A DNA stretch of 64,000 nt from Trebouxia sp. TZW2008 (taxonomy: Eukaryota; Chlorophyta; Trebouxiophyceae; Trebouxiales; Trebouxiaceae): assembly GCA_002118135.1 (NCBI GenBank), contig BDIU01000240.1:124001-188000 (forward strand). Direction: 5' to 3'. Shown here one piece after another: positions 63,601 to 64,000 of this stretch. Numbering within the stretch: the first letter of the stretch is position 1; each line of letters opens with the position of its first letter. The position numbers and the translations under genes are program-made. The notes under the pieces were generated by a model. That model did not search any database. It saw only the letters and a list, made by a program, of their open reading frames with translations, and was not told where the DNA came from.

Positions 63601-64000
63601 AACGTGCAGACTGTTGTGCGCATGTACAACAAGGTGTGCACTGTCATTATTGATGCCAAACAAGCTGCAAGGTCATGGACGCACAAATTGCTGCAATGCA
63701 GCAGCTGAACATCAACATGCATGACACGGCTCAAGCGCAGCTTCAGTGCCACTGTATACGGACACCATGCACAGCATATACACAGCAACATCGAGGACTG
63801 GTCACCAGTTGTGATTACAGTGCCAGCGTATAGGCACGCCATGCACAGTTTACTTGCAGAGATCATGTAGGTCAGTCCCCAATGTTGAGGACAGTGGCAG
63901 TGTGCAGGGACGCCATGTACAAAATATATGCAGTGATGATGTGGGCTAGGGCTATGCATAGTTGACAGAGCAATGGCCTCGTTTGCAGGTCCTGACAGCA
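57664..64000 (+). CDS. Axonemal-type dynein heavy chain, N-terminal tail (runs off the window)
   Basis: Sixteen complete exons and the start of a seventeenth: 57664-57693, 57813-57866, 57949-58047, 58116-58253, 58429-58561, 58735-58853, 58993-59064, 59270-59375, 59605-59774, 59997-60197, 60530-60666, 60950-61061, 61272-61466, 61790-62014, 62829-63062, 63511-63633 and 63989 onward. They encode about 716 aa with consistent phases. The tail (DHC_N1) binds intermediate/light chains and dimerises; the motor domain is outside the window. Hallmarks: LLRLMSMLYAPQF with WPESIKKDF, GEIEFWRSRTADLGGIRDQL, WSLSRFYNTPERLVGLLRKL, FDVQSVFNFVMAFKERCRDL with LEVCEAQLQFG, WHDDYNKFKAGIKDLEVMLT and FWERLRLTIPYTAMEV. 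The tail is more like axonemal than cytoplasmic heavy chains. Which arm it belongs to is not resolved. Confidence 0.9.
62090..62265 (+). repeat. (CTTC)n microsatellite in a dynein intron
   Basis: About 35 CCTT/TTCC tetramers with a few CACT and CCC interruptions, in the intron between dynein exons 14 and 15. Confidence 0.95.
63015..63275 (+). repeat. Two echoes of dynein exon 15 3' edge
   Basis: The exon end (CATGAACTTTGACAAGCACC, then GATGCTGCAAGAG|GTAGGC at 63062) is echoed at about 63128-63172 (GTGAACTTTGACAAGCTTTG, then GATGCTGCAGAAGG) and about 63231-63275 (CATGAAGTTTGACAGGCACC, then GCTGTAGAAAG|TAAGC). Period about 105 bp. Confidence 0.87.
63735..63960 (+). repeat. Three-copy tandem repeat in the last dynein intron
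   Basis: Units near 63748, 63820 and 63895 share CAGTG.CA.(C/T)GT.TA.GGACGCCATG(C/T)ACA and a ..ATATGCAG..AT tail. Period about 75 bp. Not matched to a visible exon. Confidence 0.7.

Noticed and set aside
1..64000. A coordinated gene cluster or defence system
   Set aside because: The neighbours belong to unrelated housekeeping pathways with separate promoters. Nothing suggests joint function.

Overview
The window is nuclear DNA from a green alga, probably a core chlorophyte such as a trebouxiophyte. Almost every gene is cut into many short exons by GT-AG introns whose acceptors read TGCAG. Best-matching families are green-lineage types: a MOS1-like BAT2-N protein, a plastid NFACT/RqcH-like protein, a plastid methyltransferase and a GH5 beta-mannanase. 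There is no operon structure. The species cannot be named from sequence alone. I derived exon models by hand from splice motifs, reading phase and family similarity; no RNA evidence was available.

Layout, left to right: RidA-family deaminase (-, 249-1274); short-chain dehydrogenase (-, 1882-2911); RGG-rich BAT2-N/MOS1-like protein (+, 3134-10830); ALG6 glucosyltransferase (-, 11729-15418); plastid NEMF/RqcH-like protein (+, 15751-24243); a tiny signal-anchor membrane protein (-, 25502-26093); a small unknown ORF (+, 26681-26914); a membrane-anchored GH5 mannanase (-, 28745 to about 37676); a candidate micro-gene (+, 38203-38447); a plastid SAM methyltransferase (-, 39102-41111); the complete splicing factor SF3B3 (+, 41600-55835, 1217 codons); a short unknown protein (-, 56746-57179); and the 5' third of an axonemal-type dynein heavy chain (+, 57664 to the window end). 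Gene starts are mostly arranged as divergent pairs around CpG-richer patches, while introns are CpG-poor and rich in TGCATGCA.

The genes are housekeeping and unrelated in function: N-glycosylation (ALG6), pre-mRNA splicing (SF3B3), ribosome quality control (NFACT), metabolite repair (RidA), cell-wall mannan (GH5) and motility (dynein). I see no gene cluster acting as a system.

The striking signal is structural. In at least five genes an exon edge together with its splice site has been copied in tandem, in the same orientation, into the intron next to it. Copies range from one to nine, with unit lengths from about 50 to about 180 bp. Examples are nine extra splice-donor units at 21014-21480, seven copies of a Cys-rich exon at 31200-32300, and eight decoy acceptor units in front of SF3B3 exon 14 (52440-53560). 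Intron length here seems to grow from the exons themselves. A second unexplained element is a dispersed repeat with a GCCTCT/AGAGGC hairpin next to a purine tract, present in six or seven copies in both orientations.
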